DNA of 47,275 nt from Asticcacaulis sp. (GTDB taxonomy: Bacteria; Pseudomonadota; Alphaproteobacteria; Caulobacterales; Caulobacteraceae): contig NZ_JAIXSV010000349.1 of NCBI RefSeq assembly GCF_027484505.1, forward strand, positions 1 to 47,275, written 5' to 3'. A program made the position numbers and the translations under genes. The notes under the pieces are model-generated. The model saw only the letters and a list, made by a program, of their open reading frames with translations. It had not been told where the DNA came from and ran no database searches. Position 1 is the stretch's first letter; every line of letters begins with the position of its first letter. This document shows, piece after piece, positions 8,285 to 16,769 of this stretch.

Positions 8285-9292
8285 TTATTTCGGCGGCGTC
8301 AGCCGCGCATCGACCGGCGCATTGCGATCGACCGTCAGCCAGCCATCGGGGCCGATCTTCAGTTCGGCCACCTGAATGACGGTGCGTTGGCCGTATTTGG
8401 GGTCGGTAGCGGCTTCCGGGGCTTTGTACTGATGCACAAAGTAATAGATCAGGGCACGGCCATTATTGACCACCACGTCGGGGTGCTGGCCCTTGTCATT
8501 ATCGGTCGCCTGCATGCCCGGCTGTTCCAGCAGGCGGTTGGGTTGCGGTGTCCAGGTCTTCAGATCGTCTGAGCGCAGGACCATCAGCCCTTTCCACACA
8601 TCGGCGATCAGCCAGTAATGGCCGCCGAACTGAAACACCTTGGGCCCTTCGGCATTGGTATCGATGACCGGATCGGGCTGACGCACCCATGATTTGAGGT
8701 CCGGGCTTTCCAGCACAAACAGGCGGCTGCCCTTGCGCTCATCCTTGAACCACAGGCGATAGAGGCCATCTTTCTGGATGACGCTTGCGTCAATCGCGCG
8801 GTCGGTCCCCAGATCCAGCCGCTCACCACAGGTCCAGTTTTTGAGGTCCGGGCTGGTCAGGTGGACGATAAAGCGCCCGGCCTTCCAGTCCTTGAAAATG
8901 CCCGGCACCACCGTCAGCCACATATGATAGGTGCCCTTATCGGCATAGACTTCAGGGGCCCACAGGGTTTCGCCCGTGCACGACAGCGGGATATCGGCCG
9001 TGCCCTTATAAGCCCAGTTCACGCCGTCCTTTGAGGCCGCTACCCCGATGGGCGTGCCATGCACCCACGACACGTCGCCTTCGGGCGTTTTCAATGTGGC
9101 GCGGCGGTTGGTGTAGAACATCTTCCAGTCTTTGGCCGCGCGGTCGTAGATGATCGACACGTCCGCCGCCCCGTCATAGACCGGGTCGCGGTAAAGGGGC
9201 TTGGGCGCGATGTACGACGCTTCGGTGCCGGGGAGGGCGGCGCAGCCCGTCAGCGACAGGGCCAGAAGGGCGAGGCTGAGGCGCGTTTTCAT
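8285..9292 (-). CDS. lipoprotein with five-bladed beta-propeller glycosidase fold (GH43-like)
   Basis: The 335-residue product starts with a lipoprotein signal ending LSLTGC, making Cys17 the lipidated residue, so it is anchored in the membrane facing the periplasm or surface. The mature part has repeated propeller signatures (VSIIYDRAAKDWKMFYTN, SKDGVNWAYKG, LWAPEVYADKGTYHMWLT, TSPDLKNWT, ESPDLKSWV, SDDLKTWTP) typical of GH43/GH32/GH117-like glycosidases. The precise family and sugar cannot be fixed by eye. The ATG at 9292 has AAAGGAAA ahead of it; the frame is open 22 codons further up without signal character. A possible LacI-type half operator lies at 9344-9359. The gene's TAA is back to back with that of the Lrp-type regulator, with no spacer. 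Confidence 0.78.
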   Translation of the reverse strand: MKTRLSLALLALSLTGCAALPGTEASYIAPKPLYRDPVYDGAADVSIIYDRAAKDWKMFYTNRRATLKTPEGDVSWVHGTPIGVAASKDGVNWAYKGTADIPLSCTGETLWAPEVYADKGTYHMWLTVVPGIFKDWKAGRFIVHLTSPDLKNWTCGERLDLGTDRAIDASVIQKDGLYRLWFKDERKGSRLFVLESPDLKSWVRQPDPVIDTNAEGPKVFQFGGHYWLIADVWKGLMVLRSDDLKTWTPQPNRLLEQPGMQATDNDKGQHPDVVVNNGRALIYYFVHQYKAPEAATDPKYGQRTVIQVAELKIGPDGWLTVDRNAPVDARLTPPK

Positions 9293-9343
9293 CGGACGTT
9301 TCCTTTGATTATTTGTCCGACTTATAGAGCAAATATGTTCAAT

Positions 9344-9359
9344 TCCAAGCGTTATCACG
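9344..9359. promoter_or_regulatory. weak LacI-type operator candidate upstream of the glycosidase-like lipoprotein
   Basis: The sequence TCCAAGCGTTATCACG has a central CG with a right half, CGTTATCAC, identical to that of the stronger operator at 20205-20222. The left half is poor. It lies 52-67 nt upstream of the start codon, a reasonable place for repression of a sugar-use gene. Confidence 0.25.
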
Positions 9360-9362
9360 CAT

Positions 9363-9395
9363 AAAAAAACGCCTGCCGCAGGGATCGGCAGGCGT
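9363..9395 (-). terminator. rho-independent terminator of the RND efflux operon
   Basis: A perfect 10-bp GC-rich stem (9369-9378 with 9386-9395, loop 7 nt) is followed, in the minus direction, by seven T residues. It lies about 20 nt past the outer-membrane factor stop codon. Confidence 0.93.
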
Positions 9396-9416
9396 CAGAG
9401 TCAGGAATAGCCCGGC

Positions 9417-10898
9417 TTACACGGTCCAGTCGCCGCCCAAAGCGCGGATCAGGCGCACGGTTGCCTGATATTGCTGGGCGCGGACCTGAAGGTCCTGACG
9501 GCGGATACGCAGGTAGGAGCGCTGGGCATCCAGCACCTCAAGCTGCGAGACATAGCCGTGTTTGTAGCGCGCCTGCGACAGGTCGAGCGCCCGGCGCGCC
9601 GCCGCCAGAGCCGTGGCCTGGGTCTCGGCTTCGCCGGTCAGGCCGTCGATGTCCGACAGGGCGTTTTCCACGTCGCCAAAGGCCACCAGAACCGACTGAC
9701 GATACTGCGCAAAGGCAATGGCCAGATCGCCTTGCGCCCGTTCGATGCCGGCCTTGCGTTGTCCGCCGTCGAAAATCGCCTTAGCGACAATACCGGTGAG
9801 CGACCAGTTGCGCGCGCCTTCCGAGAAGATGTCCGACAACTCGTTCGACGCGCCCCCGGCAGAGGCGGTCAGGCTGAGGCGCGGGAACCACGCGGCCTTG
9901 GCGATGCCGACGCGCTTCTGAGCGGCCTGCATGGCCTTTTCGGCAGCGGTGACGTCCGGGCGTCGCGTCAAAAGCCCAGACGGCAGGCCCGCCGGGATCA
10001 GCGGCACGGCACCGGCCCAGGGTTGCGCTTCCCACGCCTTGGCCTCGACGCGGAAGGTCGAAGGCAGGTCGCCGACCAGCAGGCTCAGAGCGTTTTCGAC
10101 CTGTGCGCGCTGACGGTCGAGCGCCTTCAGTTCGGCCTCGGTCGTAGCGACTTCGGTTTGCAGACGCACGACGTCCAGTTCGGCGACGTCACCGGCCGCA
10201 TAGCGGTTTTGCGTGACGGTGAGCGTGCCCTGATAGGCCTCCAGCGTTTCGGCCACGATGGCGCGGTCTTCATCAAGGGCGCGCAGGGCGAAATAGGTTT
10301 CGGCCACCGCGCCCTGCACGAGCAGTTGCGCCCATTTTGCATTGTCTTCGGCGGCGGAGGCGTCGAGGGTCGCCGCCTGCGTCGCCTTTGACAGACGCCC
10401 GGACAGATCTACTTCATAGCCGAGATCGAGACCGGCCGCGTGCAGGGTTGAGGCCTTGGGCGACTGACCCGTTTGTGAGGCGCGCGACGATTGCAACCCG
10501 GCGCTGACCTGCGGCAACTGCACGGCGCGGGCCTGACGGATCAGGGCGCGGGCCTGCTGCACGCGGGCGGCAGCGATGGCTACATCTGTATTGCGGGTCA
10601 TGGCACGCGCTTCGAGATCGTCGAGCACCGGGTCACCGAAGATCAGCCAGAATGCGTCGGCTTTCTGGGCCAGAGGCGGTGCGGTGGTTTCGCTCGTGGC
10701 CGGAGCCTTGAAGGCTGCCGGCGGGGTGAGGCCTGCGTCCTTCGTCAGGGGTTCGGTGGCGCAACCCGTCAGAAGCAGGGCGGCAAAGCTAAGAGGGATG
10801 ATTCCAAAGCGTGACCAGTCACGCTTTGGCAAGGCCGACTGGCCGCCCGAGCTGATGAGAGGAGCCCCGCGGCGTTTGAGCGATAAAAATGGGGACAT
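9417..10898 (-). CDS. RND efflux outer-membrane lipoprotein factor, NodT/OprM family
   Basis: This 493-residue protein is the outer-membrane channel of the tripartite pump encoded just upstream. A lipobox LLLTGC puts the lipidated cysteine at residue 46, after an unusually long basic N-terminus; no later methionine is available before it. Two outer-membrane efflux protein domains follow, with NTDVAIAAARVQQARALIRQ, GAVAETYFALRAL, PAGLPSGLLTRRPDVTAAE and KAAWFPRLSLTASAG all characteristic of NodT-family proteins. The start codon overlaps the pump stop (TAATG), so translation is coupled. It is the last gene before a strong terminator. Confidence 0.93.
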   Translation of the reverse strand: MSPFLSLKRRGAPLISSGGQSALPKRDWSRFGIIPLSFAALLLTGCATEPLTKDAGLTPPAAFKAPATSETTAPPLAQKADAFWLIFGDPVLDDLEARAMTRNTDVAIAAARVQQARALIRQARAVQLPQVSAGLQSSRASQTGQSPKASTLHAAGLDLGYEVDLSGRLSKATQAATLDASAAEDNAKWAQLLVQGAVAETYFALRALDEDRAIVAETLEAYQGTLTVTQNRYAAGDVAELDVVRLQTEVATTEAELKALDRQRAQVENALSLLVGDLPSTFRVEAKAWEAQPWAGAVPLIPAGLPSGLLTRRPDVTAAEKAMQAAQKRVGIAKAAWFPRLSLTASAGGASNELSDIFSEGARNWSLTGIVAKAIFDGGQRKAGIERAQGDLAIAFAQYRQSVLVAFGDVENALSDIDGLTGEAETQATALAAARRALDLSQARYKHGYVSQLEVLDAQRSYLRIRRQDLQVRAQQYQATVRLIRALGGDWTV

Positions 10899-13800
10899 TA
10901 ATGTGCCTCCGGATGTGAGTTCAGCGTGGCGGTGCTCGGCGCGGGGTCGATCCCTTCGTGGCCGGGCTCCTCTGGGTGGGTGTGGGCCTTGAGCGGACGA
11001 TTGCCGGTCAGGGCGCGCAGGGTGACGTAGAAGACGGGCGTCAGGAACAGGCCGAAAACGGTGGCTCCGATCATGCCGGCGAAGACGGCCACACCCATGG
11101 CGTGACGCATTTCCGACCCGGCTCCGTGCGCCAGCACCAGAGGCAGGACGCCCATGATGAAGGCGATGGAGGTCATCAGGATCGGGCGCAGACGCAACCG
11201 GCTGGCCTCAATAGCGGCCTGTAGCGGCTTGTGCCCGGCCAGTTCCAGCTCGCGGGCAAATTCCACGATCAGGATGGCGTTCTTGGCCGACAGCCCCACC
11301 AGAACGAACAGGCCGATCTGAGTGAAGATGTTGTTGTCGCCACCCGAAATCCACACGCCGGTGATAGCGGCCAGCAGGCCCATCGGGACGATCAGCAGGA
11401 TCGACAGCGGCAGGACCAGACTTTCATACTGCGCCGCCAGCACGAGGAAGACGAGCAGGATGACCAGCGGGAAGATGATGGCCGAGGAGTCACCGGCCAA
11501 TATCTGCTGATAGGTCAGGTCGGTCCATTCGTATTCAATCCCCGGCGGCAGGACTTCGGCAGCGATTTTGGCGGCGGCGGCTTCGGCCTGACCGGAGGAG
11601 AAGCCGGGGGCGGGGCCACCATTGATGTCGGCCGCCAGATAGCCGTTATAACGGGTGGCATTGACCGGCCCGAAGGACGGCTCGACCTTCAGAAGCGCCG
11701 ACAGGGGGATCATCTCGCCGCTGCTAGAGCGTACCTTGAGCTGACCGATATCTTCCGGACGGGCGCGATAGGGCGCATCGGCCTGAAGACGGACCGAATA
11801 GGTGCGGCCGAACTTGTTGAAGTCGTTGACATACATCGAGCCCAGATAGATCTGCATGGTGTCGAAGACATCCTGCACATTGACGCCGAGCTGACGGGCC
11901 TTGACGCGATCAATGTCGGCATAGACCTGTGGCACATTGATCTGATAGTTGGAGAAGACCCCGGCCAGTTCCCTGGTTTGATAGGCTTTGGCGACGAAGG
12001 CCTTGGTGGCCTGATCGAGCGCTTCGGGCCCAAGCGCGCCGCGGTCCTGAAGCTGAAGCTTGAAGCCGCCTGTGGTGCCGAGGCCGAGAATCGGCGGCGG
12101 CGGGAAGACGACGACATAGGCGTCGCCAATGCCCAGAAACTTCTGGTTCAGCGCACCGGCAATGGTGCCGGCGTCGAGGTGGTTTTTGCCGCGTTCCTCA
12201 AACGAGTCGAGCGCCAGAAACACCACTGCCGAGTTGGACGCTAGGGTAAAGCCGTTGATCGACAGGCCGGGGAAGGCGAGGGCGTCTTTTACGCCGTCCT
12301 GCTTCATGGCGATATCGGTCATGGCGCGCGCCGCGGCTTCGGTACGGTCGAGCGTCGCCCCGTCCGGAAGCTGCACCATGCCGACCAGATACTGCTTGTC
12401 CTGCGCCGGGATAAAGCCGGTGGGGACGGTCTTGAACATGAACATGGTGGCGAGCACCAGCACCGCATAGACGCCCAGCATCAGGGCCTTGCGTGAAATG
12501 ATGCCGCCCAGACCCCTGCCGTAGTTTTCTGACGAACGGTGGAAGAAGCGGTTGAACAGGCGGAAGAAACCGCCCAGCCAGCGGTCCATGAAGCGCGTCA
12601 GGGCGTCCTTTTTGGCGTGGTGGTCCTTGAGCAGGAGCGCCGCCAGAGCCGGGGACAGGGTGAGCGAGTTGATGGCCGAAATGACGGTCGAGATGGCGAT
12701 GGTCAGCGAGAACTGACGGTAGAACTGACCCGACAGGCCCGTGATGAAGGCCAGTGGCACAAAGACGGCGACCAGCACCAGCGCGATGGCGATGATGGGG
12801 CCGGAGACTTCGCGCATGGCCTGATAGGTGGCCTCCTTGGGCGATTTACCGGCTTCGATATTGCGCTCGACGTTTTCGACGACGACGATGGCGTCATCGA
12901 CGACGATACCGATGGCCAGAACGAGGCCAAACAGGGTCAGGGCATTGATTGAGAAGCCGAAGGCGTGCATCACCGCGAAGGTGCCGATGACGGACACGGG
13001 CACGGCCAGCAGCGGAATGATCGAGGCGCGCCACGTCTGAAGGAAGACAATGACGACGATCACCACCAGCAGTATGGCTTCGAGCAGGGTGTGGATCACC
13101 GAGTCGATGGATTCCTGCACATATTCGGTGGTGTCGTAGGCGATGCGGTATTCGACGCCTTCGGGCATGGTCTTCTGAAGCTCGGCCATCGCCTTTTTGA
13201 CGTCGGCGGAAACCTTCAGCGAATTGGCCCCGGCCTGTTCAAAGATGGGGATACCGACGGCCTTCTGATTGTTCAGCAGCGAGCGCAGCGAATAGTCGGC
13301 GGCCCCCAGTTCGACGCGGGCCACGTCGCCCAGATAGGTGACAGCGCCGTCCTTGGAGCGGACGATGATGTTGCGGAAGTCTTCTTCGGTCTTCAGGCGA
13401 CCCTGCGCATTGACCGACATCTGAAGCGTAATGTCCGGTTGGCCGGGGGAGGCTCCGACGATCCCGGCGGCGGCCTGCACGTTTTCGCCGCGCACGGCAT
13501 TAGCGACGTCCGACGCCGACAGGCCGCGTTCGGCGACCTTTTGCGGGTCGAGCCAGATACGCATGGAATATTCGCCGCCGCCGAACATCTGGATCGGGGC
13601 GACGCCCTCGATTTTTTGCAGGCGGTCCTTGACGTGGATCAGGGCGTAGTTGCGCAGATAGTTTTCGTCATAACGCCCATTGGGCGAGACAAGGTGCACC
13701 ACCAGCGGCAGGGAAGACTGGCTCTTTTGCGTGGTGACGCCCAGCGCCCGCACGTCTGAGGGCAGGCGGGCCTCGGCCTGAGACACGCGGTTTTGCACCA

Positions 13801-14122
13801 TCTGCTGCGCCAGGTCCGGATTGGTGCCCAGTTTAAAGGTGAGGGTCAGGGTCATCTGCCCGTCGGAGGTCGAGGCCGAAGACATGTAGATCATGTCTTC
13901 GGTGCCGGTGAGGGCTTCTTCGATGGGGGTAGCGACGGTTTCAGCGATAACGGCGGGGCTCGCCCCCGGATAGACGGCGCGCACCACCACCTGCGGCGGC
14001 ACGACTTCCGGGTATTCGGAGACGGGCAGGGTGCGCAGGCTGAGGAGCCCGAACACCACGATAAGCAGCGACAGCACACCGGCGAAGATCGGTCTGTCGA
14101 TGAAGAATTTTGAGAGGTTCAT
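10898..14122 (-). CDS. RND multidrug efflux pump, HAE1 family inner-membrane transporter
   Basis: A 1074-residue proton-driven exporter of the AcrB/MexB family. It has the standard start NLSKFFIDRPIFAGVLS, two halves each with a large periplasmic loop, and twelve membrane segments. GIVVDDAIVVVENVERN in TM4 carries the paired aspartates needed for proton relay, followed by the HAE1 pattern SPALAALLLKDHH, FNRFF, TGFIPAQDKQYLVGMVQLPDGATLDRTEA, and GLSAKNAILIVEFARE. The frame is open 7 codons upstream, but AAAGGG lies 9 nt before the ATG at 14122. It is the middle gene of adaptor-pump-channel. Substrates are likely hydrophobic drugs, solvents or plant phenolics; not determinable here. Confidence 0.96.
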   Translation of the reverse strand: MNLSKFFIDRPIFAGVLSLLIVVFGLLSLRTLPVSEYPEVVPPQVVVRAVYPGASPAVIAETVATPIEEALTGTEDMIYMSSASTSDGQMTLTLTFKLGTNPDLAQQMVQNRVSQAEARLPSDVRALGVTTQKSQSSLPLVVHLVSPNGRYDENYLRNYALIHVKDRLQKIEGVAPIQMFGGGEYSMRIWLDPQKVAERGLSASDVANAVRGENVQAAAGIVGASPGQPDITLQMSVNAQGRLKTEEDFRNIIVRSKDGAVTYLGDVARVELGAADYSLRSLLNNQKAVGIPIFEQAGANSLKVSADVKKAMAELQKTMPEGVEYRIAYDTTEYVQESIDSVIHTLLEAILLVVIVVIVFLQTWRASIIPLLAVPVSVIGTFAVMHAFGFSINALTLFGLVLAIGIVVDDAIVVVENVERNIEAGKSPKEATYQAMREVSGPIIAIALVLVAVFVPLAFITGLSGQFYRQFSLTIAISTVISAINSLTLSPALAALLLKDHHAKKDALTRFMDRWLGGFFRLFNRFFHRSSENYGRGLGGIISRKALMLGVYAVLVLATMFMFKTVPTGFIPAQDKQYLVGMVQLPDGATLDRTEAAARAMTDIAMKQDGVKDALAFPGLSINGFTLASNSAVVFLALDSFEERGKNHLDAGTIAGALNQKFLGIGDAYVVVFPPPPILGLGTTGGFKLQLQDRGALGPEALDQATKAFVAKAYQTRELAGVFSNYQINVPQVYADIDRVKARQLGVNVQDVFDTMQIYLGSMYVNDFNKFGRTYSVRLQADAPYRARPEDIGQLKVRSSSGEMIPLSALLKVEPSFGPVNATRYNGYLAADINGGPAPGFSSGQAEAAAAKIAAEVLPPGIEYEWTDLTYQQILAGDSSAIIFPLVILLVFLVLAAQYESLVLPLSILLIVPMGLLAAITGVWISGGDNNIFTQIGLFVLVGLSAKNAILIVEFARELELAGHKPLQAAIEASRLRLRPILMTSIAFIMGVLPLVLAHGAGSEMRHAMGVAVFAGMIGATVFGLFLTPVFYVTLRALTGNRPLKAHTHPEEPGHEGIDPAPSTATLNSHPEAH

Positions 14123-14158
14123 GGGTGGCCCTTTGGGCAGCATGAGGTTGAGAGTCCC

Positions 14159-14278
14159 TCTCCTCCCTGTGAAGTGGGGAGGTGGCAGCCCGCAGAGCTG
14201 ACGGAGGGGTATGTGAAGCGGTTATCCGCGACGAAGCGATGAAATCTCCCTCCCCATCGCGGCGCGACAGGGAGGAGA
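14159..14278. repeat. 120-bp MITE-like element with terminal inverted repeats between adaptor and pump genes
   Basis: The 159-bp gap between adaptor and pump holds a symmetric element. It begins TCTCCTCCCTGT (14159-14170) and ends with the exact reverse complement ACAGGGAGGAGA (14267-14278). A second inverted pair lies inside (GTGGGGAGG near 14174-14182 and CTCCCTCCCCAT near 14247-14258), so each arm is about 25-33 nt with a small gap. This resembles small palindromic intergenic repeats seen in many alphaproteobacteria. It carries no gene. It lies within the efflux transcript and could fold and affect adaptor/pump ratio, but that is speculation. Confidence 0.6.
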
Positions 14279-14281
14279 TTT

Positions 14282-15484
14282 TTACGCGTTCGGCTTGGGC
14301 GTGGCGTCGATGACCGGCCGGGCGGCGATCAGTTGCGGCGCGACGACCGTACCCGGCCGCAGGGCCTGAAGACCCGACATCACCACGCGATCACCGCGTT
14401 TCAGACCCGCTGTGACCACCTTCTGACCGTCGATCGTGCCACCCAGTTGGACCTCACGGTATTCGACCGCATTGCCCTTCCCGACCACATAGACGAAGCG
14501 CTTGGACTGATCCGTGCCGATGGCGATTTCGTTGATCAGGATGGCCGGTTTGGCCGTGGCCTCACCCAATTTAACACGCACAAACTGACCGGGGATCAGC
14601 TTGCCATCGGTATTGGCGAAGACGGCGCGGGCGCGCACTGTGCCGGACTGACTGTCGAACTGATTGTCGATCAGTTGCAGGTGCCCGCTCAGGGGTTCGG
14701 AACCGTTGTCCAGCTCCAGCTTCACCGGCACCTTGCCGAATTCGGCGCCGTTGAGATCGGCCAGCGTGCGGTTGATTACCTCTTCATTGGCGTCGAAGCT
14801 GGCATAGATGGGCGAGACCGACACCAAGGTCGTCAGCACGGCCGAACCGGGGCCGGACGCGACCAGATTGCCCTGCGTGATTTCGATCTTACCCACGCGG
14901 CCCGACACCGGGGCACGGACCTGCGTGTAGGAGAGGTTGAGATTGGCCGATTGCAGCACGGCCTGCGCGGCGGCGAGGTCGGCTTCGGCGCTGCGCAGGG
15001 CATTGATGCGCGTTTCGGCCTCAGACTGCGAGATGGCGCGCTCATTGAGCAGGCGTTCGGCGCGGCTGTTTTCCGAGCGTGCCAGTGTCAAACGCGCTTC
15101 CGCCGCCTGGACCTGTGCGCGGGCACGGGCGACCTCAGCGGCGTAGGGAGCCGGGTCGATGGTGACCAGAAGCTGGCCTTCCCTAACGAAAGCCCCTTCG
15201 CGGAAATGGATGGCCTTTACCGCACCCGACACGCGTGAGCGGATTTCAACGCGCTCGACGGCTTCCAGATGGCCGGAGAAGGAGTCCCAGCCGCTGACGG
15301 TCTGTTCTTCGATTAGGGCGACCTTGACGGGAATAGCCTGAGGGGCGGCGGCGGTGGCCTGAGCGTCGGCTTTGGAGGTCAGGGCGTAGATACCGAAGGC
15401 CCCCACGCTCAGGGTGGCGATGGCGGCGGCGGTCAGGAGCGCCTGACGCGGCGCGCGCCGGTAAAGATCGGACGGGGTCAACAT
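14282..15484 (-). CDS. RND efflux periplasmic adaptor (membrane fusion protein)
   Basis: A 400-residue HlyD/MFP-family adaptor that bridges the inner-membrane pump and the outer-membrane channel. It has an N-terminal membrane-spanning signal (about residues 13-35), then a barrel-sandwich/lipoyl hybrid (VSGWDSFSGHLEAVERVEIRSRVSG), an alpha-hairpin rich in Ala/Arg/Glu (about 100-165), the SYTQVRAPVSGRVGKIEITQGNLV return strand, and the DGKLIPGQFVRVKLG beta-barrel. No lipobox is present, so it is anchored by an N-terminal helix. I chose the ATG at 15484 because AAAGG precedes it by 9 nt; the 72 extra codons upstream run through the operator region. First gene of the efflux operon, divergent from tetR. 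Confidence 0.92.
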   Translation of the reverse strand: MLTPSDLYRRAPRQALLTAAAIATLSVGAFGIYALTSKADAQATAAAPQAIPVKVALIEEQTVSGWDSFSGHLEAVERVEIRSRVSGAVKAIHFREGAFVREGQLLVTIDPAPYAAEVARARAQVQAAEARLTLARSENSRAERLLNERAISQSEAETRINALRSAEADLAAAQAVLQSANLNLSYTQVRAPVSGRVGKIEITQGNLVASGPGSAVLTTLVSVSPIYASFDANEEVINRTLADLNGAEFGKVPVKLELDNGSEPLSGHLQLIDNQFDSQSGTVRARAVFANTDGKLIPGQFVRVKLGEATAKPAILINEIAIGTDQSKRFVYVVGKGNAVEYREVQLGGTIDGQKVVTAGLKRGDRVVMSGLQALRPGTVVAPQLIAARPVIDATPKPNA

Positions 15485-15601
15485 GCGGGTCACCTTTGGG
15501 GAGAAAGGGAAAAGAAAGGAAAGCGGCGACAGGAACAGCCCTTGAACCGGAGCCGCAGGCATCCATTTATGTACTGTTTCGCAAATTAATAGAGGCTTGG
15601 C

Positions 15602-15633
15602 CAAATTTTTGTGCGAATTGGTACAAAAATTTG
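15602..15633. promoter_or_regulatory. 32-bp dyad operator between efflux operon and tetR
   Basis: CAAATTTTTGT (15602-15612) and ACAAAAATTTG (15623-15633) are perfect 11-bp inverted arms. The 10-bp centre is also mostly symmetric, so 14 of 16 base pairs of the dyad match. It lies 118 nt upstream of the adaptor start and 269 nt upstream of tetR. Position and symmetry fit the binding site of the adjacent TetR repressor. Confidence 0.65.
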
Positions 15634-15664
15634 TCAGCAGTCGCGAAAGAGTGACGAAATCTTG

Positions 15665-15802
15665 GAGCGGAATGATTTCAAATGGAATCATTCCGCTCAA
15701 GCCGCCATTGAGGCGGCGGCCAAGGTGGCGCAGCCACCGCCCGGCGAGGGGCTAAACAAAGACTTGGATCATTATGTTTCTACCAGAAATCATAATGATC
15801 CA
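15665..15802 (+). repeat. structured intergenic repeat, copy A (upstream of tetR)
   Basis: A 138-bp element in direct orientation. It opens with a 13-bp stem hairpin (GAGCGGAATGATT / AATCATTCCGCTC, loop 8). A GC-rich centre follows with smaller stems (GCCGCC/GGCGGC; GGTGGC/GCCACC) and the string GAGGGGCTAAACAAA. It closes with a 12-bp stem (TGGATCATTATG / CATAATGATCCA) enclosing an inner TTTCT/AGAAA stem. Copy B at 16631-16769 is nearly identical in the opposite orientation. The outer stem sequences differ between copies but pairing is kept. It lies between the operator and tetR. Confidence 0.85.
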
Positions 15803-15901
15803 GCGTTTAGACCGGCAGATATGACATCTGCGTGTCGGGGACTGGCAGCAGGGAAGCGGACACGCTACATAGGGGGCAGTAAAAGGAGTAATCGTGTTGC
15901 C

Positions 15902-16627
15902 ATGGTGCACCAGCCTTACGAGACGCTGATCCATAAGAGCGAGGCCGTAGATGCCGACGCTATGGTGCTGGGTCTGCCCGATGTCTGCGGCGATCAGGCG
16001 CTGGAGGCGAGCGCCTGCTGCAAACGTCCGCGTGGGCGTCCGCGCGCCTACGACCCCGATCTCGTGCTGAAAAAGGCCTTGCATGTGTTCTGGCAAAAAG
16101 GCTTTGCCGCGACGTCGCTCGATGATCTCGTCGAAGCGACGGGCGTCAACCGCCCCAGCCTCTATGCCGGCTTTGGCGACAAGGAGGCACTCTATCTCAA
16201 GTCCATGCAGCATTATCGTCAGCGTATCAGCGAGCAATTGGATACGGTGCTGTGCTGCAACGGGCAGGGCGATAGCCTGACGACCATTGTCGGGCGCTAT
16301 TTTGACATCATGATCGGCACCTATACAGGACAGAGCGAGCACCCGCTGGGCTGTGCCTTCATGTGTACGGCGCTCAACGAAGCCCCGCAGCACGAGTCGA
16401 TCCTGGAGATGTTGCAAAACACCATCGAAGAGTTCGATGTGCGTTTCGAGCGCTTCTTTATCGACGCTCAGACCTACGGCTGTCTTTCAGCCCAACATGA
16501 CCCGAAGGTGCTGGCCCAGATGATCGGCGGTATCACCGCCAATCTGGGGGTGCGCGCCCGTGCCGGGGCATCGGCTGACGAACTGCGCCTCATTGCCGGG
16601 AACATGACGCGGATGCTGTTCGGATAA
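15902..16627 (+). CDS. TetR/AcrR family transcriptional regulator of the RND pump
   Basis: A 241-residue TetR-family repressor. The DNA-binding domain (about residues 42-90) reads RPRGRPRAYDPDLVLKKALHVFWQKGFAATSLDDLVEATGVNRPSLYAGFGDKEALY in outline, with a canonical helix-turn-helix. The rest is an all-helical ligand domain including GCAFMCTALNE. It is divergent from the efflux operon and most likely represses it, releasing on binding a pump substrate. The open frame continues upstream through repeat copy A, but AAAAGGAG at 15881-15888 and loss of protein character point to the ATG at 15902. The N-terminal 40 residues before the HTH are longer than usual. Its stop lies 3 nt before repeat copy B. 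Confidence 0.92.
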   Translation: MVHQPYETLIHKSEAVDADAMVLGLPDVCGDQALEASACCKRPRGRPRAYDPDLVLKKALHVFWQKGFAATSLDDLVEATGVNRPSLYAGFGDKEALYLKSMQHYRQRISEQLDTVLCCNGQGDSLTTIVGRYFDIMIGTYTGQSEHPLGCAFMCTALNEAPQHESILEMLQNTIEEFDVRFERFFIDAQTYGCLSAQHDPKVLAQMIGGITANLGVRARAGASADELRLIAGNMTRMLFG

Positions 16628-16630
16628 GGG

Positions 16631-16769
16631 CGAGATCATTATGATTTCTGGTAGAAACATAATGATCTCGCTTTTGTTTAGCCCCTCGCCGGGCGGTGGC
16701 TTGCGCCACCTTGGCCGCCGCCTCAATGGCGGCTTGAGGGGAATGATTTTATTAGAAATCATTCCCCTC
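16631..16769 (-). repeat. structured intergenic repeat, copy B (inverted, between tetR and the radical SAM gene)
   Basis: A 139-bp reverse-orientation copy of the element at 15665-15802. The central ~65 bp is identical apart from a single inserted A. The terminal hairpins are 14 bp (GAGGGG... / ...CCCCTC) and 13 bp (CGAGATCATTATG / CATAATGATCTCG); compared with copy A, base pairs have changed on both sides so the stems stay paired. It fills almost the whole gap between the two convergent stop codons, and its last base is the first base of the radical SAM stop codon. It may act as a two-way terminator. Confidence 0.85.

Noticed and set aside
12965-13759. Long plus-strand frames opposite the RND pump, adaptor and channel genes
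   Set aside because: All are antisense to strongly recognised efflux genes and are rich in His/Asp/Gly/Arg, as expected from the complementary frame.
15611-15901. N-terminal extension of tetR through repeat copy A
   Set aside because: The extended frame translates the repeat (the same peptide string appears near copy B on the other strand), and a good ribosome site precedes the ATG at 15902.
15665-16769. Composite transposon around tetR
   Set aside because: The flanking copies carry no transposase frame and I see no target-site duplication; an inverted pair of palindromic repeats is the more modest reading.
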